Assembly: GCA_015680685.1 (NCBI GenBank)
Contig: MNCI01005332.1
Location: 1-64,000 of the forward strand
Length of the DNA stretch: 64,000 nt
Source of the DNA: Gnetum montanum
Lineage: Eukaryota; Streptophyta; Gnetopsida; Gnetales; Gnetaceae
Reading direction: 5' to 3'
Shown piece after piece: positions 9,365 through 20,105 of the stretch. Position 1 is the stretch's first letter; each line of letters starts with the position of its first letter. The translations under genes were made by a program, and so were the position numbers. The notes under the pieces were generated by a model, which made no database searches, was not told the DNA's origin, and was given only the letters and a program-made list of their open reading frames with translations.

Positions 9365-12300
9365 CTGTAATACAAAAGTTCGGCGAAGAAAAACCATATT
9401 TAAAATTATGTTGAAACCGTTTTTAATACTCATCTGCTGACTAAGTATAGTACCTAACACCGTGAAGATTTTTTCTGGTTGCTGTGAAGAAGATTTTTTC
9501 TGGTTGCTGTGAAGATTTTTTCTGGTTGCTGTGAAGAGGTTAAACGTTCATTCCCAAAGTTCTTTTCTTTTAAGATCAATTATTACTTTTGTTCTAAACT
9601 TGCTCAACCCTAAAATTCTTTCTTTTTTCCTTTGCGATAATATCAACAACCACAAAGATCAAATTGAACATCTATGAAGTTTACTTTCTTTTTACTGAAA
9701 ATCTAGACCAAAATCTAGATGTCGAGGTTGTTGCATAACCCTAGGGTGGTAGCATAAACTGAACTTGTGTGCAAGGTGGATGTGATCCACTAAAGAGGGT
9801 TGCCATAACTAGAAAAAAATGTCCCATCACAACGCTATTTCTCAATTTCTTAATTGAAAAATGAATGTCTTTAAGCACCACTTTACTACACCTATGGTAC
9901 AGGGCTGCTAGAATAACCGCAGTTACGCACAAAAAGGTGAACCTGGTCTACCAGAAAAAAGTGTCCCACCAGAGACTGCTCCATAACTTCTTAATGTTTT
10001 TGACGGCTCCGCTCCACCTATGATGCAAGAAAGCATACTATTGCGGCAGGTTTGAAGTATAACCCTAAACTTTAATCACTGGTTCGAGGTTCAATCCTAA
10101 CCTTCCTTCCATGGTCCTTTAAACGCCTTAACCCCTGTTCAGGGCATGTGAGCGTAAACGATGAATTTAATGTCGTTGAGAGACAAGGGCTGGACGGTAA
10201 GGATGATACTGCTCCATAACTTCTTAATGTTTTTGACGGCTCCGCTCCACCTATGATGCAAGAAAGCATACTATTGCGGCAGGTTTGAAGTATAACCCTA
10301 AACTTTAATCACTGGTTCGAGGTTCAATCCTAACCTTCCTTCCATGGTCCTTTAAACGCCTGAACCCCTGTTCAGGGCATGTGAGCGTAAACGATGAATT
10401 TAATGTCGTTGAGAGACAAGGGCTGGACGGTAAGGATGATTGCAAGAAATTTTACCAGGATTATTAGCCACAAAGCGGATAGCGATCCAGCCGCTCAAAG
10501 GGACATTGGCGGTGTTGCGGGCGACCGGGTCGTGGAGATTGAATTTGGCGATGTCGGCCGTGGCGTTGAAGTTGCCGAGGCCACTGCCGACGACGTAGAA
10601 ATCGTGGCCGTGCAAATGCATAGGGTGGGTCTCGCCCAACATGAGGCGGCTGCTCTGGAACACGATCTGCACCGTGGAATTGTAGCGCAGCTGCTTGACG
10701 CGCGTGCCCTTCTCGACGTAGGATTCGTTGAGGTTATAGTTGATCTTCGTGTAATTGAACTCGCTGGGCGGCCGGTCGGGGAAATCGGATGTGTAGACGC
10801 CGGAGATGTTGAAGTAGTAGGCGTTCAGAATGGAGATGCTGGGGAACTGGAACGAGACGTTGTTCAAGCTGCTGGCGTAGCGTTGACCGGACGGACCCAG
10901 GCACTTGAATTGTTGCTGATCCTGAGAGACAGTGACGAGCTCCCTCACCGCCATGGAAGAACTGTCCTCAGAGGAAGTGGCGCGGTTGTTGCCGTGGCAG
11001 GGAAGGATGTTGAGACTTGCGGTGATGAACATGTCCTCGTCCAAGTGAATGGGGACGTCGGAGGTGTCGAGGCCGCGCAGCGACGCGTGGAATTTGTCGA
11101 CGGTGTTGTAATCGAAAACGTTGGGCAGCGCCGGGCACGCCGGTGTCGCCGAGGAGGCGGCGACGGGGCAGTCCTCGTATTCGATGACGGCGGTGGTGCT
11201 GTTCCCGTTGGTGAAGTTGGTGCTGTTCCCGTTGGTGAAGTTGTTGATTCGCCGTGAGCACCGCGTCCAGAGTTTGGCCCGGGTCAATTGCGACGTAGGA
11301 CGTGTTGTAGGGCTGCGTGTAACGTCCGTCCGCGGCCACCACAGTGAGGTTGTGCTTGGCCACGCCTGCGTAAAAGGGCGTGTTCACGGCGGCGTTGATG
11401 ATCCGCAGTAGCACCTTCTCACCTTTCTTCACCTTCATCTTCGTTGTCTCTGTCCACAACCCAAGCGTATCGTTTAAGTTGCGGATAAAACAGAGCATCC
11501 TTCTAAGACAATTTTTTTTCACAAGCAATGCAAAACAACAGTTTCTGAGAGAGAATTCGGAAACTGGAGGGTAGCTGGATGCAGATACGCTGAAGCCCAT
11601 GTTTCATTGGAATGGCGATTGGGTCATCATGATCAAGGACCAAGCCGAGGTTTTTGGATTCTTGTTTGACATTCCAAATCATGTACTTTTTACCTTTGAA
11701 CATTTTCCCATGCCATATAAAAAAATGAATGTGTACTCCTCTGCCCTATAGAAATGAATATGTATTCCTAGTTTTTAAGAGTCATAATATTATGTTCATG
11801 CTATATTTGTTTATAACAATGAAAAGTAGCTCAAATGGTTACTTCATGTTATTTATTTATAACAAGCATATTATAACAAGCATCTACCAAACGTATTTGA
11901 TCATGGATAAAGAGCATCAAAGAAAATATCTAATCTAATCATATTGTATGGTATGGTTAGGTTTTTGTTTTGCTTAAAAAAATAAATGATGTGCCTCCAA
12001 AGATAAATACTCTGGTTAGGTTTTCTCGTCTATCAAACCTCTTGTACTTGTGTAGCAAGATGGGCACTATGGCTACAAAGAGGAGATGAGCATTGTGTCT
12101 AGGGAGGTTGGCTTTGGGTGGTGATTATCCTATATAGTATGTATGCATCGTAAGATGTTATGAGATAGTATTAAATGAAGTGCAGAAAAGTGTTTACCTA
12201 TTGTCATGTACTTGCTTAGCAAGATGATCACAATGATTGTAGGGATGGCAAACCATAAACTAGGTAATGATTGGTTAATGATTGTAGGGATGGTAAACCA

Positions 12301-14346
12301 TAAACTAGGTAATGATTGGTTAATGATTGTAGTAGGGATGGCAAACCATAAACTAATCTACATCGATTCAATGTGAACCATTGGGATGATGTTAGGTAAC
12401 CATTACTTAATGTTAGGTAAGGAAGGGATGCTAAGTAATGCTTGGTTAATGTTCCATAATGATGTGATACATGTTTATCCCAACTATCCATTTTAAAAGC
12501 GTGTACATCGGTGTTATGTTTGTGTGTGACGTACGTCTGTCCCGTGTCAGTCTTTGACTTTTTACAAAGTGCATTAATAGCCCCGTTTGCCAACAAAAAG
12601 TTTTCGCCTGCCAAAAGCCTGGCGAAAGGCTAAACATATGGACTATGGAGTATTAAACAATAAAACCACAAAAGCAGTGTGATAAAAAAATTTGCAAACA
12701 GAATTTTTAAAACCGATTGTCGGTACATAAGCCTACCAAAGCCTAACATTTATGTATTTTAGAAAAGTTAAAAAAAAAAAACAACACGCATTCCTGTACA
12801 AGCAATTCCAAAAGAAAATTTCAAATTTCGCTTAAAAAAATTTGAAACTGCTGTGACCGATAAATTCAAGAAGGCATCGATGAAGTATCACGGTTTCACT
12901 TTAACTAAAAGGATATAGCAAAAATAAAAAAAATAAAAATGGAAGAGTAGAATGAGCATTATTAACCTTCGCGGTGCTGACGAGCTTCTTACAAATAAAA
13001 ATGCAGGGAAGGAATTACGAACCAGTCGAGGGAACCATGGAAGCGGAAGGTAAGGATACGTCCGGCAGGGATAGGTAACTAGCATACTCCATCAAAGCGA
13101 TATCGATAGGGTTTGCCTCGCCTTTTCTGCGGCGTGCCATGTGCTTCAGCAGAGAGGAACAATTCTTCGGAGGGACTGGAGAGCAGGCGTATGTATTGCC
13201 AGGCTTGCCATTGATGTTGAGCGAGTCGGATATTGGGAAAAGATCGCCGGTCTTCTCGATTTCGGTGACGAGTTCCATGATATTGGCGTCCCACCACTCG
13301 CCCAATATCAAGATTTCTTCGTGCTTCGGCTTCTGGTACTGGTACACGAAGTTTGGCGGAGGCAGAATAATGAAGGCGCCGAATACAGTTGCTCTCAGCG
13401 ATGAGGTGTGCGCGTGCCACCAAAGCGTGCCGTGCTGCCCCGTGATTTGGAATTTGTACGTGTATTTGGCTCCGGGCTGGATCGGACACTGTGTAATGTA
13501 TTCTGGGCCGTCGGACCAGCTGTTGCGCAGCTGGTACACTCCATGCCTGTTTCAGACAAGGAAAAGAGGGCAAGAAGATGAATGGTTGAGAAGAAAAGTT
13601 ACAGCTTCGATTCCATTGAGCATCAGTAATGGTGTTATAAATTTAAAAAGAAAATTCGGTGAACAGGAATTCTGAGAGACTAGACCAATAAATGCAAGGA
13701 AACGTGACGAGAGTAGAACCCACAATATCACAATCAATAGGTAAGTGTATTGACACTCTTGATCACTAAGCTACGCCGCTAAACGCTCATGATTTCTTCT
13801 GTGTGACATGCTACCACAGTTTTCACGGTTTTGAAAACTGGAAATTGCCCGTATTTTATTTCTAAAACACTGGTAAACAGTGGTGAACCGCTGTCAAATT
13901 CAACACTTCAATTTCAACAGAACATATACAGTTTCATCTTCAGTCATTTACCAGTGGAGAGTGGCGTTATATTTGCATCTGTTAACCACCTTTACAATCA
14001 CAGTGTCGCCCTCTCGGACCCTTGCTGTCGGCCCCGGGTACATGTCATTCACTGTGACCACCTCCTGCGTACTGCAGTGCCTGGTTACATTTGTTTGTTT
14101 CAGCTGCAAAACAGGAATCATCAGTGTCGTCATTTGCCCATCGCTACAGAAACAAGAAGAAACCAGAACAATAAAAAAATCATCATTGAAAAAACAGAGG
14201 GGATCATAAACAGATCAAATGAGACGTACCACCCAGTTAAAGATGCGACGAGTTTTTGCCGGCCCCACGGAAGATACCAGGAACGCTTGCAGCAGGCAGA
14301 GGGTCACGACGAGACGCCTGCCCAGTTTTCTCATGCTATTTGTCAT
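9234..14346 (-). CDS. LAC: laccase (multicopper oxidase), five coding blocks, probably disrupted
   Basis: Secreted blue copper oxidase that couples one-electron oxidation of phenols (monolignols or flavonoids) to reduction of O2 to water in the cell wall. Coding blocks: 14346-14230, 14103-13952, 13546-13176, 11449-10456, 9364-9234. Copper ligands seen in order: HWHG across the second/third block junction, WWHAH, HPMHLHGHDF, and HCHLDFH. The end DLPRC then stop is typical of plant laccases. An N-terminal hydrophobic stretch (residues 11-27) is a likely signal peptide. The 152-nt second exon and the intron phases match the conserved plant laccase structure, with the usual third and fourth exons fused. 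Problems: near 11242-11252 a frame change removes the segment normally following VLTANQ; the donor after 13176 is not a normal GT site. It may be a pseudogene, or the assembly may be wrong. Confidence 0.9.
9461..9540. repeat. three tandem copies of a 25-30 bp unit in the last laccase intron
   Basis: The unit gaagattttttctggttgct is repeated three times with slightly different spacing. The rest of the intron up to 9975 shows nothing recognisable. Confidence 0.8.
9975..10440. repeat. 233-bp tandem duplication in the last laccase intron
   Basis: Copies 9975-10207 and 10208-10440 differ by a single base noticed (cctta versus cctga). The second copy ends 15 bases into the intron as transcribed, next to the splice donor at 10455. 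It does not touch coding sequence. It may be a recent real duplication or an assembly duplicate. Confidence 0.9.
10456..11449 (-). CDS. LAC: laccase exon 4 (domains 2 and 3), with internal frameshift
   Basis: Acceptor GTGGACAG then TKMKVKKGEKVLLRIINAAVN, HNLTVVAADGRYTQP and DPGQTLDAVLTANQ. Here the frame shifts, and the next in-family residues are NNFTNGNST twice, then AVIEYEDCP. The family has roughly 15-20 residues between these points (the YxMAxxPY region of domain 2), missing here. Downstream is clean: NNVSFQFPSISIL, YTSDFPDRPP, VQIVFQSSRLM, HPMHLHGHDFYVVG (type 1, 2 and 3 ligands), NLHDPVARNT and RFVANNPG, to donor GTAAAA in phase 1. Confidence 0.85.
11195..11242 (-). repeat. 24-bp tandem duplication in laccase coding sequence
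   Basis: Two exact copies, each encoding NFTNGNST, lie directly downstream (in gene sense) of the frameshift. The duplication keeps frame. Each copy adds N-glycosylation sequons. Confidence 0.9.
12233..12360. repeat. 45-bp tandem repeat in the long laccase intron
   Basis: Nearly three copies of a unit containing agggatgg(c/t)aaaccataaact, with starts of that core at 12241, 12286 and 12334. The remainder of this 1.7-kb intron (11450-13175) is AT-rich and otherwise featureless. Confidence 0.8.
13176..13546 (-). CDS. LAC: laccase exon 3 (type 2/3 copper ligands; donor not canonical)
   Basis: Starts at acceptor TTTCAG with HGVYQLRNSW, then DGPEYITQCPIQPG, TLWWHAH (type 3 ligands), LRATVFGAFIILP and ILGEWWDANI, ending TYACSP. 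It corresponds to two exons of many angiosperm laccases, with no intron at GEW/W. The conserved phase-1 end falls at 13176, but the next bases are TCCCTC rather than GT. One base earlier a GTCCCT donor exists, which would require the alternative acceptor CAGAG to keep frame. Open reading continues to about 13015. Confidence 0.8.
13705..13780 (-). other. possible tRNA-derived SINE head in laccase intron 2
   Basis: On the minus strand an A-box-like TAGCTTAGTGATCAAGAG (13773-13756) is followed about 35 bases later by a B-box-like GGTTCTACTCTC (13720-13709). Spacing and flanking bases resemble tRNA-derived SINE heads of plants. No tail or target duplication was traced. An ordinary tRNA gene is unlikely because the stems do not pair well. 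Confidence 0.35.
13952..14103 (-). CDS. LAC: laccase exon 2 (start of cupredoxin domain 1)
   Basis: 152 nt between acceptor TTTTGCAG and donor GTAAAT. Reads LKQTNVTRHCSTQ, VTVNDMYPGPT, EGDTVIVKVVN and ATLHW, the standard first blocks of plant laccase domain 1. It ends in phase 2 inside the Trp codon of HWHG. The length equals the conserved second exon of plant laccases. Confidence 0.9.
14230..14346 (-). CDS. LAC: laccase exon 1 (signal peptide)
   Basis: 117 nt, 39 codons, starting at ATG 14346 and ending at donor GTACGT (14229), phase 0. A second in-frame ATG lies at 14334. The hydrophobic core RLVVTLCLLQAFLVSS fits secretion, followed by a short mature start ending NWV. Confidence 0.85.
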
Positions 14347-16083
14347 CCCAAATCTCCGTGAATCAAAGTAGCCGTGTTTCCAGCCTAGGACTCGGCGAGT
14401 CAGTCGTGAATTCGGAGCACAAATTTCAAAATAACTGGGAGGAGCTTTAATTTTGTCCCTGTTAAAGATTCGACCTGTTGGCTAGCATTATCTCAATTCG
14501 AACTTAGCAGTAGGGCAGGGCAAGTATAAGCTTGGTGGTAGGAAACTCTATAAGCTCAATCCCTGGCTTTGTATTCACAATATCATATTGCAGCTTTGTA
14601 TTCACAATATCATATTGCAGCTGATTGCAGCTGATAGCACGACTATGGGAGTAATAGTACCCTGGCTTTGTATTCACAATATCATATTGCAGCTGATAGC
14701 ACGACTATGGGAGTAATAGTACCCTGGCTTTGTATTCACAATGGGAGTAATAGTACAGCAGGCACGTTAGGTAAGAGCGGTAAGAGCGGGCTATGTGTTC
14801 ACGTGGATTGGGTTTGCTAAGGCAACCCCAGTTACCCCAGAAAGTAGCATTCACTTGGAGCTGATAGCATGCCTATCGGAGTAATACCAGAGAGGCAGGT
14901 AAGGTAAGAGCAGGCAATGTGTTCACGAGGTGTAAGGTAAGAGCGGACCATGTGTTCACGAGGTGGATAGGGTTTGGAAGGGCAATCCCACTTACCGGAG
15001 AGAGTCGGTAGTTAAAAAATAAGGACAAATTTTGTCAGGAGAAGCGGCATGGTTTCTCACGTTATTGCTTAATCTTAAATCCACTATGCAACACAAGCAC
15101 TATAAAGTTATGATATTTTCTTTACACAAGTTTCCTGGAGGTCTCGGAGAACGTACTCAACTGGTTGCATTTTCACGTTCGGTTTTTGTTTTTGTTTTTG
15201 GGGTCCACGATTTCGACGCCCCAGCCGTCGAAGGCATCGTCGTCCCATTGGATTTTAATTTGTTATAGTTCAAATTTGAGCATATGATCCCCTATTGACA
15301 ATCATACGAGTGAAGAAAGACCTCTTCCAAGGCCCCTGTTGACAATCATACGAGTGGAGACACGCCTCTTCCAAGGCAGAACAGGACAAGTGAAAACAGT
15401 AGTAGAGGGTCGAATTTAACTATACCTGCAAACTGGGTAAAAATTATTAAAAGAAGAAAGCTTCCAACGAATTAGGACACAATCAACATTGCTAATTTGC
15501 CATGTCTGTGCGTTACCAAAAGTTTTAAACAGGGATGCTCCCATGATTTTATACAATGTGAAATCTCAATGAAAGTCACCCGGGATGGGCTCCCAGATTC
15601 AAAGTTTCACTAAATGTAGTGCCTTGTAAGCATTGCATCACAGTAAGAAAATTGATCACAGTAAGAAAATTGACATGTAATACCATATCTCTTGATCCTG
15701 GGAGATTGTGGATTCCATTCTTGTCCTCACTATTTCTAATTGTATCGGCAGTTAAAAAGGTCTTGTAGTGGGAACCTTTCATCAGTGACTCACATACAAG
15801 CCAGGTAAAACAAGGCAAGGGCGAGGTAAAACAGGGCAAGGTAGAGACAGGGCAAGGTAGAGTCTTTGAAGAAGGAGGAGACACAAACTATGACGACGGA
15901 TCAATGCTGCCGCCTGTATGTGGTCAAAGATCTCCATACAGTCAGATCTTTTCCAGAATTGCCCTTATATTTGTTTTATTGAAGTCGCCTGTTCCGGTTT
16001 GCTGCATTCTAAAATCCTGGAGTAAGCTCAGCACCCAGGGTCGTCCTGTAGCAATCGTTCTTGCAGCTTCTCCTTACGATGGT
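14347..16083. other. intergenic region upstream of laccase, short repeats only
   Basis: Presumed laccase 5' flank. No convincing TATA box was seen near 14346. Repeats: 14559-14770 (unit ctttgtattcacaatatcat plus gcacgactatgggagtaata, two to three copies in overlapping arrangements), 15288-15376 (about 48 bp twice, tgacaatcatacgagtg core), 15637-15675 and 15805-15861 (ggcaaggtagag-like units). Open frames here look random. Confidence 0.6.
14559..14770. repeat. compound tandem repeat upstream of laccase
   Basis: Copies of ctttgtattcacaatatcat and of gcagctgatagcacgactat follow one another in different combinations, ending in gggagtaatagta. It lies 210-420 bases upstream of the laccase start codon, so it could influence transcription, but nothing shows that directly. 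Confidence 0.8.
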
Positions 16084-16914
16084 GATCATAAGTATTTTTG
16101 ACAAATATATTCGTGACCTATTATATATACAAAAAATTCTTGTCTAATGGTGAGTGTAATTAAATTAGCATGTTAATTGCAATTTTTCTTGATAATGTAA
16201 ATTGAATGACTTTATACTTTTGAATCAAGAGTTTATTCCTATTGATAGATTTTCATGAACCAAATTCTAAAATAGAAATTTTTGTGTACAATCTCGAAAA
16301 AACCAGCTCACCCATCCCCATGGCTACCTTCCGGGGGAAGTGTCTCTGGACTGTGCTTTCTTAGGTGCATGCTGGTACCTGGCCGCCTAGGTCCGGCCGC
16401 CAGGGGACGTCGCTTTTCGGCGATGAACTGGGCAATGCCTGTCGGATGGACCGTGGATGAGTCTGCAATCCAGAGCCGCGGCTGGGCTGGTGGCTGCACA
16501 GATCATAAGTATTTTTGACAAATATATTCGTGACCTATTATTTATACAAAAAAATCTTGTCTAATGGTGAGTGTAATTAAATTAGCATGTTAATTGCAAT
16601 TTTTCTTGATAATGTAAATTGAATGACTTTATACTTTTGAATCAAGAGTTTATTCCTATTGATAGATTTTCATGAACCAAATTCTAAAATAGAAATTTTT
16701 GTGTACAATCTCGAAAAAACCAGCTCACCCATCCCCATGGCTACCTTCCGGGGGAAGTGTCTCTGGACTGTGCTTTCTTAGGTGCATGCTGGTACCTGGC
16801 CGCCTAGGTCCGGCCGCCAGGGGACGTCGCTTTTCGGCGATGAACTGGGCAATGCCTGTCGGATGGACCGTGGATGAGTCTGCAATCCAGAGCCGCGGCT
16901 GGGCTGGTGGCTGC
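16084..16914. repeat. 417-bp tandem duplication next to assembly gap, with GC-rich core
   Basis: Copy 1 is 16084-16500 and copy 2 is 16501-16914, nearly identical (tatatat versus tatttat noted) and ending at the N run. Each copy has an AT-rich half and a GC-rich half (about 16300-16498) that is open on both strands. The open frames match no family I recognise. A duplication ending at a gap suggests that the assembler placed one repeat twice or that more copies lie in the gap. Confidence 0.85.
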
Positions 16915-17612
16915 NNNNNNNNNNNNNNNNNNNNNNNNNNNNNNNNNNNNNNNNNNNNNNNNNNNNNNNNNNNNNNNNNNNNNNNNNNNNNNNNNNNNNN
17001 NNNNNNNNNNNNNNNNNNNNNNNNNNNNNNNNNNNNNNNNNNNNNNNNNNNNNNNNNNNNNNNNNNNNNNNNNNNNNNNNNNNNNNNNNNNNNNNNNNNN
17101 NNNNNNNNNNNNNNNNNNNNNNNNNNNNNNNNNNNNNNNNNNNNNNNNNNNNNNNNNNNNNNNNNNNNNNNNNNNNNNNNNNNNNNNNNNNNNNNNNNNN
17201 NNNNNNNNNNNNNNNNNNNNNNNNNNNNNNNNNNNNNNNNNNNNNNNNNNNNNNNNNNNNNNNNNNNNNNNNNNNNNNNNNNNNNNNNNNNNNNNNNNNN
17301 NNNNNNNNNNNNNNNNNNNNNNNNNNNNNNNNNNNNNNNNNNNNNNNNNNNNNNNNNNNNNNNNNNNNNNNNNNNNNNNNNNNNNNNNNNNNNNNNNNNN
17401 NNNNNNNNNNNNNNNNNNNNNNNNNNNNNNNNNNNNNNNNNNNNNNNNNNNNNNNNNNNNNNNNNNNNNNNNNNNNNNNNNNNNNNNNNNNNNNNNNNNN
17501 NNNNNNNNNNNNNNNNNNNNNNNNNNNNNNNNNNNNNNNNNNNNNNNNNNNNNNNNNNNNNNNNNNNNNNNNNNNNNNNNNNNNNNNNNNNNNNNNNNNN
17601 NNNNNNNNNNNN
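16915..17612. other. assembly gap (698 N)
   Basis: A run of N. The left flank is the 417-bp duplication; the right flank begins inside the 3' LTR of element 2. The outer end of that LTR and its target duplication are therefore lost. Confidence 0.99.
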
Positions 17613-18181
17613 ACTCTCCAGATACATCCTGAACCAGTGTAACACTACTGGGATTACCAAACACTAGTCACTACTGGGTTATCAAGTGTTCCACATATGC
17701 TCAAAGTGGTCATGCTGAGTGTGCTAATTCATTGATAATTAATAATTCTATGGAAATAATATTAATTAACAACTTAAAGCATCAAATAACTAGTAAACAA
17801 CATTAAATGCAATAATTAAGGTATTTTGAATGTTGCAAGGTTTATCACAAAGTTCGTCTTTATTTCTGGACACAAGGTGTGCTTAGGTACACATTTCTCA
17901 AACCAAGATTCATTCACTCTATGATTTCTACTATGGGCATTCAGAAATAATTCTAACTTTAGAATAGAAAAACTGCAAGAGTTCAGCTAAGGGACTAAAA
18001 AACTACCCCCCAAGACCAAGTGCCCCTATCTCTTATTTATAGCCAACGAGACAAGCTCCGACATCACGTGTCCGATGTCACTTGGCCCATTCGATATCGC
18101 ATATCCAATATCAAGGATATGATATTATGGGTATGATATTGTGGATCTAATATCAAATTGCTTATTTGATAGCTTATCATA
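17613..18181 (-). repeat. 3' LTR of Athila-type element 2 (truncated by gap)
   Basis: Aligns along its length with 26793-27488. Its inner terminus reads TATGATAAG on the minus strand, with TA in place of TG. It is directly preceded by GGGGG. It carries TATAAATA (near 18030) and GATATC-like repeats (about 18090-18170), as the partner does. Confidence 0.9.
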
Positions 18182-20105
18182 CCCCCATGACTGGATGAAA
18201 ACTCATCCTCAAGTTCCTTACAAAATATTGGGTAGGTATGGGATTATTGACTAAACGACAACTGACGATAACATGGAATGACAAACTCAAAGTGCCTGGT
18301 AAATAGATCGAAAAACGTATTATAGCATTGGTGTTCATAACCATTGTGATGAACAATGTACATAGATGACATCCAGTCCCTCATTTGACAGCTTGAAGAG
18401 AGAGCAAGACAAAAGAAAATGAGGCATGTTGCTACGGATGTAAAAAAGGTGCACATTGTTGTTCATCCATGGCCACACGACTTAGCTTGTTCCTTTCGTA
18501 AATGCTCTTGCTCTAGTACATCCTGAGTGCTCCCTCCTATCCCAGTCCATTGTTCATGTGACTGCCATTTGCACACACAACACAATCACAAATTAGCAAG
18601 GATAGATAACATATAATGCAGTTGATACCTTGCCTCAATATAAAACACATCGGCTAGGTTGTGAGTATGGTAGATACTAGGTTAAATGTTTGTAAGTGAT
18701 AACTACCCAATGTGTAGGGGTGAGATAAGTAATGAAATGCAAAATTTTGCGACAGGCCCCCACAACTAAGAGTGAACCTTCGGTAGCAATAGGATGGAAA
18801 ATGAAAGAAAAAAGGAAGATAAGAGAAATAACAATGGTAAAGCTAATAAAAATGCATAGAAGGAAAGATAAAAACAAAAATAGATGTCATGAATGGGGTG
18901 AAACGAGAAATAGTTGATTGCAAGAAATGTTTAAGGGAAAGAACTTAACAATTGCTCTAAAAAGGAATGCCAGTGGGTCCTTCCCAAAGCAGGGTCATGT
19001 AATTTATGCCCTGACAAACCCACAAACCAAAGAGTCCATAGGCTCTAGGAATGACATATAGAGACAACAGTTAAGAATTCACACAAGAATTTACCAAAGA
19101 ATAACAATGCGCCAACCAAGATATAGATGAATCATAAAATCGACAATGAGCTCGAATACGGGAAGCAATACGGAAAGAGAAGAGAGAATGGAATGGAATC
19201 CCAAAATCAAGGTTGTGTAAAGTCCCTTGTGTATTATGTGGTTAAGGTGACTTAATAAGATTTACTCCAAATCCAGATTAAAACTAACCACATCCAGTGA
19301 CCTTGCATCAACACACTTGAGCAACCCATCCTCTTGAAGCAACAAGAATGCTTTCATAGAGCAACCACCATTCCAAAAAGAGAAGAATAGAGAAACAAGA
19401 AGTGAGAAAGGGCCTTAGTTATAGGGAACCTTTAGGCATGGGTAACATGTCTTTTTAGTGCCATAAGCAGTGGTTGAAGCCTATGTTTCTTTATTATATC
19501 TAAGGGGTATTATTTGAATTTCCACTAGTTTGTTTTAGTGAGAACCACACCATGTAAAGAGTTATTTGATTTATTCAACTTCCTAATATTAGTCGACAAC
19601 GAAATGGCGAAAATTCTATGAAAAAAATCCAAGCACCCAAGAGAATAGCTAGCACAAATGCATCGAATCCCCTTGAAGTCACATCCTTTTCAATCCATCT
19701 AAATCTTTCCTTGGTTTGAAGAATACCAAGACACAAATCCATTAATAGGTTTGATAAAAAAAAGAAAAAAGAAACAGTACACTTCTAGAATAAAGGGAGA
19801 CCATAGAGTTGAATGGATGAATGAATGATGTAGACTATAATGGTGGATTGTACTATAATGGATGTAGCAATAGAGTTGAATGGATGAATGAAAGTCAAAG
19901 GTAAAAACCAAACATTAGCAATCAACACCATTATAGTACAATCCACCATCATGGGCACTTATTATGTGACAAGTGAAAATAAATCAAACAAAATGTAATA
20001 CAGAAAAAAATAGTAAAAATGTTAACGATGGTGTAAAATAAAAATAATTAAATATGAAAAATGTGTAAAACAAAAAAGACAAAAGAAATTGAGGGCTTAG
20101 AATAA
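18182..20105 (-). other. element 2 region between integrase and 3' LTR, no gene seen
   Basis: Starts with the ATGGGGG polypurine tract against the LTR. The rest is AT-rich with no long frame. A 20-base unit gagttgaatggatgaatgaa occurs at about 19807 and 19872, and a short inverted repeat (accattatagtacaatcc and complement) lies at about 19840-19945. Athila elements often carry an env-like gene here; none is recognisable. Confidence 0.6.

Noticed and set aside
10060-10130. Possible tRNA or SINE B box (ggttcaatcc) in the last laccase intron
   Set aside because: No A box at a suitable distance and no cloverleaf pairing; the sequence is part of the 233-bp duplication.
10394-11257. Plus-strand open frame of 287 codons
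   Set aside because: It is the complement of laccase exon 4, which has clear copper-binding motifs on the minus strand; the GC-rich exon keeps the opposite strand open.
13139-13675. Plus-strand open frame of 178 codons
   Set aside because: Shadow of laccase exon 3 extended into intron; no family motif.
15032-15268. Small plus-strand open frame upstream of laccase
   Set aside because: No recognisable domain, no splice context, length expected by chance.
16699-17667. Long open frames across 16.7-17.7 kb
   Set aside because: They consist mostly of N and only appear open because of the gap.
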